Source: Roseiarcus sp035606915 (lineage in GTDB: Bacteria > Pseudomonadota > Alphaproteobacteria > Rhizobiales > Beijerinckiaceae). From it: a stretch of DNA of 25,550 bases. Location of the stretch: the NCBI GenBank assembly GCA_035606915.1, contig DATNDU010000174.1:1-25550 (forward strand). The letters are read 5' to 3'. The notes below the pieces were generated by a model, which worked only from the letters and a program-made list of their open reading frames with translations, did not search any database and was not told the DNA's origin. The position numbers and the translations under genes were made by a program. Shown in pieces: positions 7,952 through 16,186 of the stretch (position 1 is the stretch's first letter; each line of letters begins with the position of its first letter).

Positions 7952-8431
7952 ATGCCAATTGCCGACAATGTCACGCTCGGACGCGACGTGAAGATTTTTC
8001 AACCTGACCTCGTCAATCTCTATGGTTGTTCGATAGGAGACGAGTCGCGGATCGGGCCGTTCGTCGAGGTGCAGGCCGGCGTCACGATCGGCGCGCGCTG
8101 CAAGATCTCCTCGCACAGCTTCATCTGCGAAGGGGTGACGATCGAGGATGAGGCGTTCATCGGCCACGGCGTCATGTTCACCAACGATAAGTATCCGCGC
8201 TCCACCACCGAAGACGGGCGACTGCAAGGGGGGGGCGACTGGGAGGTCTTTCCAACCCGCGTCGGACGGCGCGCCTCGATCGGATCGAACGCGACAATCT
8301 TATGCGGCATCAGCATCGGAGAGGGCGCGGTCGTGGGGGCGGGCGCCGTCGTCACCAGAGACGTTCCGGCGGGCGCGGTCGTTGCCGGCGCGCCGGCGCG
8401 CGCGCTGCCGATAAGACGAGAAAATAGTTAA
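7952..8431 (+). CDS. Hexapeptide-repeat N-acetyltransferase, WlbB/WbpD-like
   Basis: The product has 159 residues, somewhat shorter than the typical 190 of WbpD. The ATG at 7952 has AAGGAG at 7938-7943. Imperfect [LIV]-G-x4 hexapeptide turns run almost throughout (CSIGDESRIGPFV, VTIGARCKI, VTIEDEAFIGHGV, SIGEGAVVGAGAVV), forming a left-handed beta-helix. The loop FTNDKYPRS (76-84) is very typical of the WbpD/WlbB group, and His72 (IGHGV) is a candidate base. Known members acetylate the 3-amino group of UDP-GlcNAc3NA with acetyl-CoA. Its position between the dehydrogenase and the DegT aminotransferase supports this. The main alternative is a generic sugar O-acetyltransferase. Confidence 0.87.
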   Translation: MPIADNVTLGRDVKIFQPDLVNLYGCSIGDESRIGPFVEVQAGVTIGARCKISSHSFICEGVTIEDEAFIGHGVMFTNDKYPRSTTEDGRLQGGGDWEVFPTRVGRRASIGSNATILCGISIGEGAVVGAGAVVTRDVPAGAVVAGAPARALPIRRENS

Positions 8432-8439
8432 TCGATTAA
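8428..8439. promoter_or_regulatory. 12-bp perfect palindrome at acetyltransferase stop
   Basis: TTAATCGATTAA is its own reverse complement and overlaps the TAA stop at 8429-8431. It starts the AT-rich spacer 8432-8500 ahead of the aminotransferase gene. It could be an operator or chance; there is no further support. Confidence 0.25.
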
Positions 8440-8540
8440 AAAATCTTGGAGTGCGATTTTGTGGTTGATTTAATATTTATTTTTAGTCAGAATTGCCGTT
8501 GCGGCGACGGCAGGCTACAGACGCGGGCGGGAGTGGTTTC

Positions 8541-9650
8541 GTGGTTCCGTTTCTGGATTTGAAAGCACAATATTCCGAGATTCACGTTCAAATTGAGTCT
8601 GCAATTAAAAGGGTTCTGCAAAGCGCCCAATTTATTCAAGGTCCCGAGGTTTCGGCCTTTGAAGAGCGCTTTGCCGCCTATTGCGAGACGAGTCACTGCG
8701 TGGCGGTCAACAGCGGCACCTCGGCGCTGCATCTGGCGTTGCTGGCGGCTGGCGTCGGGCCAGGCGACGAGGTGATTACGGTATCGATGACTTTCGTCGC
8801 CACCACCGCTGCGGTTCTCTATGTCGGCGCGCGTCCGGTCTACGTTGACGTCGACCCTGTCAGTTGGACAATGGACCCCGCGAAAGTCGCGGCCGCCATC
8901 ACACCGCACACCAAGGCAATCCTGCCCGTGCATCTGCATGGGCTGATGGCGGACATGGACCCGATCATAGAGATCGCCCGCCGAAACGGTTTGGCGGTGA
9001 TCGAGGACGCCGCGCAGGCGCATGGCGCGGAATACAAGAATCGTCGGGCAGGTTCGGTTGGCGACATCGGTTGCTTCAGCTTCTATCCTGGCAAGAACCT
9101 CGGAGCTTACGGCGAGGGCGGCGCCGCCGTGACCTCGAACCCGGAGCTTGCGCGCAGAATGGCGATGCTGCGCGACTGGGGGCAGGAGGCCCGCTACCAC
9201 CACGTCCTGGCGGGCTACAACTATCGCATGGATGGCGTTCAGGGCGCCGTTCTCAACGTGAAGATGAACTACATCGAAGACTGGACGGAGAAGCGCCGTG
9301 CGGCGGCGGCGCGCTATGATGCGCTGCTCGCGAATACATCGCTGCTGCGCCCCTCGGGGCCCGAACAGTCCAAGCACGTCTATCACGTCTACGCCGTCGG
9401 CCACCCGAGGCGCGACGAGGCGATCAAAATGCTGCAGGCGGCGGGCGTCGGCGTCGGCATTCACTACCCCGTGCCCGTGCATCTGCAACAGGCCTACGCC
9501 AGCGCGGGCGGCAACGCGGGCGATCTTCCCGTAACAGAGGCGCTCGCCATCCGCTTCCTGTCGCTGCCGATCTACCCGGAACTGACGGCGGAGCAAGCCG
9601 CGATCGTCATCGACGAGCTCAACAAGACATTGTTCGAAGGGGCTGCCTGA
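8541..9650 (+). CDS. DegT/DnrJ/EryC1/StrS aminotransferase, WlbC/WbpE-like
   Basis: From the GTG at 8541 the product has 369 residues, beginning VVPFLDLKAQY as family members do, with GGGAG about 8 nt upstream. A longer frame from 8493 would add 16 unconserved residues. It is a PLP-dependent fold type I enzyme. GTSALHLAL (59-67) binds phosphate, EDAAQAHGA (155-163) contains the Asp for the PLP ring nitrogen, and Lys185 in SFYPGKNLGAYGEGGA is the Schiff-base lysine. The C-terminal IHYPVPVHLQ and LSLPIYPELT motifs are intact. In the inferred pathway it aminates the 3-keto sugar made by the dehydrogenase at 5334, using glutamate. An AT-rich 109-bp spacer precedes it, so an internal promoter is possible. 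Confidence 0.93.
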   Translation: MVPFLDLKAQYSEIHVQIESAIKRVLQSAQFIQGPEVSAFEERFAAYCETSHCVAVNSGTSALHLALLAAGVGPGDEVITVSMTFVATTAAVLYVGARPVYVDVDPVSWTMDPAKVAAAITPHTKAILPVHLHGLMADMDPIIEIARRNGLAVIEDAAQAHGAEYKNRRAGSVGDIGCFSFYPGKNLGAYGEGGAAVTSNPELARRMAMLRDWGQEARYHHVLAGYNYRMDGVQGAVLNVKMNYIEDWTEKRRAAAARYDALLANTSLLRPSGPEQSKHVYHVYAVGHPRRDEAIKMLQAAGVGVGIHYPVPVHLQQAYASAGGNAGDLPVTEALAIRFLSLPIYPELTAEQAAIVIDELNKTLFEGAA

Positions 9651-9696
9651 CTTTCACGCATCCGACACGATTCCGGATTGAACATGGGAGCTCAAC

Positions 9697-10701
9697 ATGG
9701 CTGATCTAAAGGGAAAGCGTGTACTCGTCACTGGCGGCGCCGGCTTCGTCGGCTCTCACATCGTCGATCAACTCTGCGACGAAGGCTGCATTGAGATCGT
9801 CGCGCTCGACAACATGGTGCGCGGCCGTCCGGGAAATCTGACTCGGGCGGTGGCGCGCGGCCCGGTGCGGCTTGTCAAGGGTGACATCCGCGACAGAGAT
9901 CTCTTAGAGTCGCTCGTGGCGGTGTCCGATATCGTCTATCATCAAGCCGCGCTGCGTATCACCCATTGCGCGGCCGAGCCGCGCGCGGCCATGGAAGTAA
10001 TGGTTCGGTCTACCTTCGATTTGCTGGAAATGTGCGTCAAACACGATGTGGAGAAGGTTGTCGCCGCCTCGTCGGCGTCGGTCTACGGTCTCGCCGAGGA
10101 GTTTCCGACCACCGAACGGCAGAACCCCTACAATAATCGTACGCTATACGGCGCCGCGAAGGCCTTTAACGAGGGCCTGCTGCGCTCCTTCAACGATATG
10201 TATGGCCTTGACTACGTCGCGTTCCGCTATTTCAACGTTTATGGCGAGCGCATGGACATTCACGGCCGCTATACCGAAGTGCTGATCCGCTGGATGGAGC
10301 GGCTCGAGGCCGGCCTTGCGCCGATCATTTTCGGCGACGGGCAGCAGACAATGGATTTCGTGCATGTGCGCGACGTTGCGCGGGCCAACATCCTGGGCGC
10401 CAAGTCGAACGCGACCGACGAAGTGATGAACATCGCCAGCGGAACCGAAACGAGCCTTTTGGACCTCGCGCAGGCGTTGGCGAGCGTCATGGGCCAACGA
10501 GGCGTCTCGCCTGAATTCGGGCCGGAGCGCTCGGTCAATCCCGTGCCGCGCCGCCTCGCCTCGACCGGCAAGGCCGAGCGCCTGCTCGGCTTCCGCGCCA
10601 GCATGTCGCTGGAAAAGGGGCTTGCGCAGCTCGTCAAATGGTGGCGGGCCGAGCGAGACGCGATGGACGTCAAGCTGCGGCCGGTGGTCGCCCTGTCATG
10701 A
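9697..10701 (+). CDS. NAD-dependent nucleotide-sugar epimerase (extended SDR)
   Basis: The product has 334 residues. The ATG at 9697 has GGGAG 6 nt upstream. The NAD-binding TGGAGFVGS is at 12-20, GDIRD at 62-66, and the active site is SSASVYG (125-131) with YGAAK (Tyr151, Lys155). RYFNVYGERMD and FGDGQQTMDFVHVRDVA are classic extended-SDR signatures. The active-site serine motif lacks the Asp-Glu pair that 4,6-dehydratases have (TDEVYG), so a UDP-sugar 4-epimerase or related reaction is more likely than dehydration. Its stop overlaps the start of the second aminotransferase (ATGA), so the two are translationally coupled and probably act on the same sugar. The exact substrate is unknown. Confidence 0.88.
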   Translation: MADLKGKRVLVTGGAGFVGSHIVDQLCDEGCIEIVALDNMVRGRPGNLTRAVARGPVRLVKGDIRDRDLLESLVAVSDIVYHQAALRITHCAAEPRAAMEVMVRSTFDLLEMCVKHDVEKVVAASSASVYGLAEEFPTTERQNPYNNRTLYGAAKAFNEGLLRSFNDMYGLDYVAFRYFNVYGERMDIHGRYTEVLIRWMERLEAGLAPIIFGDGQQTMDFVHVRDVARANILGAKSNATDEVMNIASGTETSLLDLAQALASVMGQRGVSPEFGPERSVNPVPRRLASTGKAERLLGFRASMSLEKGLAQLVKWWRAERDAMDVKLRPVVALS

Positions 10702-11834
10702 TCCCGATTGCGCTGCCGATGCTCGGCGAAGACGAGGCGGACGCGGCGCGCGCCGCCGTTCTCTCGGGTTGGGTCTCGCAAGGTCCGGAGGTGGCCGCCT
10801 TCGAGCGCGAGTTCGCCGCGCGCGTCGGCGCGGCGCACGCCTGCGCGGTGTCGAACTGCACGACCGCGCTGCACCTCGCGCTCACAGCGTTGGAGATCGG
10901 GCCGGGCGACGAAGTCATCACGGTCAGCCACTCGTTCATCGCGACGGCCAATTGCATCCGCTATTGCGGGGCGACGCCGGTGTTTGTCGATATTGAGGCC
11001 GACACCTACAACATCGATCTGGAGCAGGCGGCTGCGGCGATAACTGCGCGCACGCGCGCCATCATCGTCGTCCATCAGATGGGTATGCCCTGCGATCTGC
11101 CGTTCCTGGCGGCGCTGGCGAAGAGCCACGGGATCGCGCTCGTCGAAGACGCCGCCTGCGCGGCGGGCAGCCGGATTCGCGTCGGCGGCGAGTGGGAACC
11201 GGTCGGGCGGCCGCGCGGCGACGTGGCCTGCTTCTCATTCCATCCGCGAAAGGTCATCACGACCGGCGAGGGCGGCATGCTCGTCACCGCCGATCCCCGG
11301 CTCGACCGCAAATTTCGTCTTCTGCGCCAGCACGGCATGAACGTGTCCGACGCCGTCCGTCACGCGGCGCCACAGGTGATCTTTGAGCAATACTCCGAGG
11401 TCGGTTTCAACTACCGCATGACCGACATTCAGGCTGCCGTGGGACGCGGGCAACTTCGGCGTTTGCCGGATCTGGTGGCGCAACGGCGCGTGTTGGCGGC
11501 GCGCTACCGCGAGCTGCTCCACGATATTCCCGGACTGCGCCTGCCGGTCGAGCCGGAATGGGCGCACTCCAACTGGCAAAGTTACTGTGTGCGCCTGCCG
11601 GACTGGGCGGACCAGCGCAAGGTCATGCAAAGGCTGCTCGACCAGGGCGTGGCGACGCGTCGCGGAATCATGTGCGCGCACCGCGAAGCGCCCTACACGG
11701 CCGGGCGGCTCCGTCACGATTTGCAGCGCTCCGAACAAGCTCAAGATCGCGCGATCCTGCTTCCGATTTATGCGCAGATGGGAGAGGCGGACCAGGCCCG
11801 GGTCGCGAGCCTGTTGCGCGCGGAACTGGGTTGA
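10698..11834 (+). CDS. Second DegT/DnrJ/EryC1/StrS aminotransferase
   Basis: The product has 378 residues. The ATG at 10698 overlaps the TGA of the SDR gene, and the N-terminus MIPIALPMLGEDEADA is typical of perosamine-synthetase-like or ArnB-like enzymes. SNCTTALHLAL lies at about 52-62. Asp151 in EDAACAAGS should contact the PLP ring nitrogen, although the residue stacking on PLP differs from the usual His/Gln. Lys185 in SFHPRKVITTGEGGM is the Schiff-base lysine. It differs clearly from the enzyme at 8541, so it likely aminates a different position, often C4 of a 4-keto-6-deoxy sugar in this subgroup. No obvious 4,6-dehydratase is present in the window, so the keto substrate would have to come from elsewhere. 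It is the last gene of the plus-strand run. Confidence 0.9.
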   Translation: MIPIALPMLGEDEADAARAAVLSGWVSQGPEVAAFEREFAARVGAAHACAVSNCTTALHLALTALEIGPGDEVITVSHSFIATANCIRYCGATPVFVDIEADTYNIDLEQAAAAITARTRAIIVVHQMGMPCDLPFLAALAKSHGIALVEDAACAAGSRIRVGGEWEPVGRPRGDVACFSFHPRKVITTGEGGMLVTADPRLDRKFRLLRQHGMNVSDAVRHAAPQVIFEQYSEVGFNYRMTDIQAAVGRGQLRRLPDLVAQRRVLAARYRELLHDIPGLRLPVEPEWAHSNWQSYCVRLPDWADQRKVMQRLLDQGVATRRGIMCAHREAPYTAGRLRHDLQRSEQAQDRAILLPIYAQMGEADQARVASLLRAELG

Positions 11835-12081
11835 CGAGACGCCGTAGGGCGGGTTGTTCATGGAGTCACGCCGCTACCGCACAATCTGGAAATCAGGGCG
11901 CTCGGGCGGGAACAGAGAAAACAACGGCGACGTTCGCGTCCATTGCGGCGTGCGATTCAATTTGGCGTAGTCCCGGCGACGGGCGAGCCTTGCACGAGGC
12001 GCGGGTCAAGCATCGGCGGTTGACGACGCTCGGTTAAGTTGGTTGGCCTTTCGATCTCGCATCAACCGACGAAGCGCCGCG

Positions 12082-13359
12082 TTAGCGAGCGCCAGTCGAG
12101 GAGGAGTAGACCTCCGCGATCTTCGCGCGCGCGTTCCAGTCTTCAGAGGCCGCCGTTCCCGTCCATTGCCGATATTTCCGCGCCAGTTTGTAGCGAAAAA
12201 GGCGCAGGGCGCTGCGCCGCGCATCGGCTCCAGCGACGCCCGCAGCGTCAGGACCCTCCAGCGCTCGCAGATAGAAGGTCTCGACGATTTCGGCGGCGTG
12301 TGTCAGGCTGAAGCGTTGTTCGACGAGCGAGCGACTGAAGCGTCCAAGTTCGGACCGGCGGGCGGGAGAGGCGACAAGGCTCGACAGGGCCCGTTGCAAC
12401 GCAGGCGCGCCTGAACCTAGCGAGCCGGGCCCGAGCCCGAACCAGCCCTGTTCCAGGAAGAGGGGCGCGCTCTCCGGCGTCAGCGTTTCGCTGAAACCGT
12501 CTTCTCCAACGACGACCAGGGGCTTTGCAAAGGCCATGCTGCGCAGTGCCGAGCCGCCTTGCCCGATCATCACGTCGGTGGCGGCATAAGCGGCCCTGGG
12601 ATCCGACATTTCCCCGACTAACACAACGACGTTCCGGCCGAGCCGCGCGTTGACCAAATCGGCCCGCGCCTGCACCTGGGCGCGCGCGGGTCCGTCGCCG
12701 ACGATGACGAGGCGCACCTTTTCGCCCGACTGCGCCTGGCCGCTCACCGCGTCGCACGCCGCAAGCAGGCCCTCGAGCTTTAGATCGAAAGCCAGCCGAC
12801 AAATGACGCCGATCAGCACCTCGTCGGAGTCGACGCTGATCCGGGAGCGGAAATCGCCACTATCGCAAGTGGGCAGGTCGGATTGCGTATCGACGGGCGG
12901 TTCGAGAAGACAGACCCGACGGTATCCGCTTGCAATCGCGGCGCCTCGGATCGCTTCGGTGGCGACGGTGAGCGGAAGGCCGCGCGGCAAAAAGTCGGGC
13001 GTCGACATTGACATGATCGTTCCCACAGCCACCCCGCGGCCGGCCAACCACACGCCCAGACAAGCGTCAAACATCGGCGGCCACTCAAAGCCATGCACGA
13101 CCTGGAAGCCCCGCTTTCGAATGAGGCGCGCGATCAGCCGCGCGACTTGCAAAGATGGGCGGGAACGAGGCGCAGGAAGCGGAATATGTTCAAGCCCCAT
13201 GGCCTCGGCTCTGGACACGAGCGCGCCGGAGTCGAGCAGCGTGACGACTTCATGTCCACGCGCCTGCAAGGCGGCCGCGATCTGGATCGCGTTCAATTGC
13301 GAACCGCCCAGTTCCGCGGAGTGCGGATAGACCAACGCTTTCATCCGGCGCCGCCCCAT
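12082..13359 (-). CDS. GT4-like (GT-B) glycosyltransferase lacking the canonical E-x7-E motif
   Basis: The product has 425 residues from ATG 13359. ATG 13344 (MKALVYPHSAELGGSQ) is an equally plausible start that better matches family N-termini; GAGGG lies only 2 nt before the first ATG. The N-terminal domain has the GGSQ glycine loop and ALQARGHEV. The C-terminal domain shows VIVGDGP, VLVGEMSDPRAAYAATDVMI and SMAFAKPLVV. At the spot where GT4 enzymes carry E-x7-E for donor binding, this protein reads GQGGSALRSMA, with no Glu in either place. It may belong to a divergent subfamily or have lost donor binding. It stands alone on the minus strand between two plus-strand blocks and diverges from the fusion gene at 13552. 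Confidence 0.82.
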   Translation of the reverse strand: MGRRRMKALVYPHSAELGGSQLNAIQIAAALQARGHEVVTLLDSGALVSRAEAMGLEHIPLPAPRSRPSLQVARLIARLIRKRGFQVVHGFEWPPMFDACLGVWLAGRGVAVGTIMSMSTPDFLPRGLPLTVATEAIRGAAIASGYRRVCLLEPPVDTQSDLPTCDSGDFRSRISVDSDEVLIGVICRLAFDLKLEGLLAACDAVSGQAQSGEKVRLVIVGDGPARAQVQARADLVNARLGRNVVVLVGEMSDPRAAYAATDVMIGQGGSALRSMAFAKPLVVVGEDGFSETLTPESAPLFLEQGWFGLGPGSLGSGAPALQRALSSLVASPARRSELGRFSRSLVEQRFSLTHAAEIVETFYLRALEGPDAAGVAGADARRSALRLFRYKLARKYRQWTGTAASEDWNARAKIAEVYSSSTGAR

Positions 13360-13551
13360 TTCCCTCGTGGCTGCATCTCGCCGCGCGCTTGACGTCCCTT
13401 AGGGCGGCGGCGAGCGTGCGCATTCATTCATTGTTTTTATATTAATTGCTAGATTAAATCTTGTCGACCATATAATAATGCGAGAGAAAATCCGACGATA
13501 GCGACCTGGGGCCGCGAGGCGAGAAGGCACAAGAGAGGAGGGCGGCTTAAG
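13360..13551. promoter_or_regulatory. Divergent AT-rich promoter region
   Basis: This spacer separates the minus-strand GT4-like gene from the plus-strand fusion gene. About 13425-13495 is very AT-rich. A perfect TATAAT lies at 13471-13476 on the plus strand, with TTGCTA at 13446-13451 as a poor -35 (19-bp spacing). GAGGAGG just before 13552 is the ribosome binding site of the fusion gene. Confidence 0.4.
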
Positions 13552-15024
13552 ATGCGGAAAATATTAAATAATTCAAACACTAAGTTGCGTGCGCTGGTGG
13601 CGATTGCGAGTTACGGGGCATCCAACGACGGCTACCTCCAAAGGGTTATCCAAGAATATCGAGAGATGTCATTTTTTGTCGACATCGTCATTCTCTCAAA
13701 CGTCGACAAATCGCCGGCGGCGGGCGTTGAATGCCGTGTTGGGCTGCCGACCAAGAATCCCTGGTCGCTGCCTTTCGCGCACAAGAAATTATTCGCCGAG
13801 CGCTGCGCCGACTATGACCTCTTCATCTATTCCGAAGACGACATCCTCGTCACCGAGCGCAATCTGCGCGCCTGGCTCGCCGTCAACGCTCATTTGAACG
13901 AGGATGAGATTCCCGGTTTCCTTAGAGTCGAATACGCCCTCGACGGCAAGCGCAGCTTTCCCGACGCGCATGGTTGTTTCCATTGGGACCCGGCGTCGGC
14001 GCGACGTCGCGGACCTTTCGCGCTGGCGCATTTCACCAACGAACATGCCGCCTGCTATGTTCTCGATAGCTCGCAGTTGCAATGTGCGCTGCGCTCCGGC
14101 GGATTCGTCGTTCCGCCGCACGAAGAGAAATACGACATGCTCTGTACGGCGGCGACGGACGTGTACACCCAATGTGGAATGACAAAACTCGTTCCAATCT
14201 CTTGCCTCGACGACTTCACTGTCCATCATATGTCCAACCGCTACGCCGGCAAGATGGGCGTTTCGGACGAGGACTTCGTAGCCCAGACGCAGGCGCTGCT
14301 TCAAATTGAGGCCGGCTTGCGCCTCTCCTGCTCCCTGCTGCCGACCGAGACTCGCCTGTGGCGCGCCGCCTATTCCAAGGACTATTACGAGCCCGTGCAG
14401 CAGGAGGTCACGAACCTCATTCCCGACCAGGTACGCTCGGTTCTGTCGATCGGATGCGGCATAGGGAGGACAGAGGCCTTTCTATCGGCGAACGGCCGGC
14501 GCGTGAGCGCCATCCCCCTTGATGGCGTGATCTCGACGAGACTGGTCGCTCGCGGAATCGAACTCTTGGGTGGCGATCTGGAAAGTCTCCAACCGGCGCA
14601 GACGACGACTTTCGATTGCGTGCTTTGCCTCAACATCTTGCATCTGGTCGCCAACCCCGTGCAGTGGCTGGCGCTCGCCCGACGCTTAATGCACCGGCAG
14701 TCCGTCCTGATTATCCAGGCGCCGAACATGGCGTCGCTGCCCACCCTCTATCGCTATCTGAAGGAGCCGCAACGCATGGCGCCGCCACATGACTACTCAG
14801 TCACGGGTTCTCATTTCAGCTCTGTGAAAACGGTGACAGACTGGTGCGAGAGGGCGGGGCTTGATGTTTCAAACCTTCGCAGCGTCGCTTCCGACTGGAA
14901 GGGCCTGCACGCCGCCTTGGCGACGGTGGGAGAAAATCTGCCCGGCGCATTCGGCCATTTGTTTGCTCCTTCCGTCGTATTCGCCGTGCATCTTGCACAC
15001 GCTTGCCGGGACCGGGCGGCCTGA
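13552..15024 (+). CDS. Fusion: GT-A-like N-terminal domain plus SAM-dependent methyltransferase
   Basis: The product has 490 residues, starting at ATG 13552 behind a strong GAGGAGG site. Residues about 10-260 look like a GT-A-type or exostosin-like domain: LRALVAIASYG, DIVILSN, then YDLFIYSEDDILV (about 89-101), whose EDD resembles a metal-binding DxD motif, and a later CLDDFTVHHMSN. Residues about 290-480 are a class I methyltransferase with motif I VLSIGCGIGRTEAFL, FDCVLCLNILHLV and LIIQAPNM. The protein could add and methylate a sugar, or methylate the growing end of the glycan, but both roles are inferred. It has no signal peptide or membrane segment. The beta-helix gene follows 12 bp downstream, so the two are probably co-transcribed. 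The methyltransferase call is firm; the N-terminal call is moderate. Confidence 0.75.
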   Translation: MRKILNNSNTKLRALVAIASYGASNDGYLQRVIQEYREMSFFVDIVILSNVDKSPAAGVECRVGLPTKNPWSLPFAHKKLFAERCADYDLFIYSEDDILVTERNLRAWLAVNAHLNEDEIPGFLRVEYALDGKRSFPDAHGCFHWDPASARRRGPFALAHFTNEHAACYVLDSSQLQCALRSGGFVVPPHEEKYDMLCTAATDVYTQCGMTKLVPISCLDDFTVHHMSNRYAGKMGVSDEDFVAQTQALLQIEAGLRLSCSLLPTETRLWRAAYSKDYYEPVQQEVTNLIPDQVRSVLSIGCGIGRTEAFLSANGRRVSAIPLDGVISTRLVARGIELLGGDLESLQPAQTTTFDCVLCLNILHLVANPVQWLALARRLMHRQSVLIIQAPNMASLPTLYRYLKEPQRMAPPHDYSVTGSHFSSVKTVTDWCERAGLDVSNLRSVASDWKGLHAALATVGENLPGAFGHLFAPSVVFAVHLAHACRDRAA

Positions 15025-15036
15025 TGGGAGGCGCGC

Positions 15037-16113
15037 ATGTGTGGCTACCGACTTCTGATCGCGTCGGTCCTGGCCGGCCTCGTCTTGATAGCGCCGACGT
15101 CTCGCGGAGCCAAAGTCGATGTGTCGGCAAGCGACGGCTTTGATCCGGCGTTCGCCGACAAGCCTCAGCACCGCGACCTTCTGGCGTCTTTTGCGGTTCG
15201 GCCGCCATGGCGGGTCGCAGGGGTGGACTACGCGGTCGGCCGGCCGCAAGGGATCAAGCTGAAGAAGCCGGACTTGGGCAACCTCCCCGCCGGCGTCGAA
15301 CTGCGGACGGACTCGATCCACGTGCTCGGCCGCGACGTGAGGCTCGACGGGTTCGATCTCAGCGGCCTCACCGTGATGATCGAGGATTCAGCCGCGGGCG
15401 TCGTCAAAATCTCCAATTGCGAGGCCGAGAACGGCGTTGTCATCAGAAGCACCGTCGACGCCAAGGCTCATCTCGTAGTCGACCGCTGCACCCTGGACGG
15501 CGGCGGTATGAGGGCGGATCCGAACTATCAGACGATCAAGGTTTGGTGCCCGCTCACCGTGCTTCATACCTGGATCAAGAATAGCCCGGGCGGAATTCAG
15601 AGCGGAGCTGCACTCGTCGCGAAATACAACCTTCTGGAAGGGTTTGCGTGGTCGCCCGGCGCTCACGCCAATGCGATCTACGTTCGGGGAACCCATGCGC
15701 GTGGCGATCAAACCCGCATCGCCTACAACGTCGTCTATTCGCAATCGACTCGCAACGCGCAGGGATTTCCGGTCGGCATCGGAGCGGCGATCGCCTTTTT
15801 CGGCGACGGAGGCGACTTCTACGACAGTGTTGTTTCTCACAACGTGCTCGTTTCCGCGCTTCCGGGCGCCGCATCGTATCTCATCGGGTTTTATGTCGAG
15901 GCCGGTGCAAGCGCGACCGGCGGCGTGATCGCGGACAATTATTTTGCCTCCGCTAACGGCTTCAGCCGGAGAAACAGCGGCGCGTTCGGCCTCATCTATC
16001 CCGGTTCGCACGGACGCGTTGAAGCGAGGGTGACGTCGAATGTCGACATGAACGCACCCGGCCGCCCGCGCGCTCGCGACACCGTCTTCGACAGGGGGCG
16101 AAGCCGGCGCTAG
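15037..16113 (+). CDS. Sec-exported right-handed beta-helix-like protein
   Basis: The product has 358 residues from ATG 15037, with GGGAGG at 15026-15031. The N-terminus has a basic residue, a hydrophobic core (LLIASVLAGLVLIAPT) and a likely cleavage after SRGA, so it should be exported to the periplasm. The body has short beta-strands with N- and G-rich turns (ISNCEAENGVVIRSTV, LVVDRCTLDGG, AYNVVYSQST, SHNVLVSAL, ADNYFASANGF), as in parallel beta-helix proteins. It is paralogous to the N-terminal domain of the protein at 21359-24061, with about half of positions identical by eye over about 285 residues. Shared blocks include IKVWCPLTVL, HANAIYV and GAAIAFF. Beta-helix proteins in polysaccharide loci are often lyases or epimerases, but no catalytic triad can be named. 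The tail after about residue 340 is arginine-rich. Confidence 0.75.
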   Translation: MCGYRLLIASVLAGLVLIAPTSRGAKVDVSASDGFDPAFADKPQHRDLLASFAVRPPWRVAGVDYAVGRPQGIKLKKPDLGNLPAGVELRTDSIHVLGRDVRLDGFDLSGLTVMIEDSAAGVVKISNCEAENGVVIRSTVDAKAHLVVDRCTLDGGGMRADPNYQTIKVWCPLTVLHTWIKNSPGGIQSGAALVAKYNLLEGFAWSPGAHANAIYVRGTHARGDQTRIAYNVVYSQSTRNAQGFPVGIGAAIAFFGDGGDFYDSVVSHNVLVSALPGAASYLIGFYVEAGASATGGVIADNYFASANGFSRRNSGAFGLIYPGSHGRVEARVTSNVDMNAPGRPRARDTVFDRGRSRR

Positions 16114-16135
16114 GGGGGCCGGGCGCCCATCGTCG

Positions 16136-16151
16136 GCGACGGCGGCGTCGC
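16136..16151. terminator. GC hairpin between convergent genes
   Basis: GCGACG (16136-16141) and CGTCGC (16146-16151) form a 6-bp stem with a 4-nt loop between the beta-helix gene and the convergent polymerase gene. There is no T-run. A second inverted repeat, GCGCTTC/GAAGCGC (16182-16201), overlaps the polymerase stop. Confidence 0.3.
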
Positions 16152-16186
16152 GCACCGTTTCCTCGCGCGCCGATCTGCGACGCGCT

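Noticed and set aside
8487..9596. Minus-strand open frame of 369 residues over the first aminotransferase
   Set aside because: The plus strand carries all PLP-enzyme motifs; the antisense product is low in complexity.
9697..10701. 4,6-dehydratase assignment for the SDR
   Set aside because: The active-site serine motif SSASVYG lacks the Asp-Glu pair required in 4,6-dehydratases, so an epimerase-type call is kept.
11558..12037. Plus-strand frame running past the second aminotransferase
   Set aside because: It mostly overlaps the aminotransferase in another frame, and the rest is featureless.
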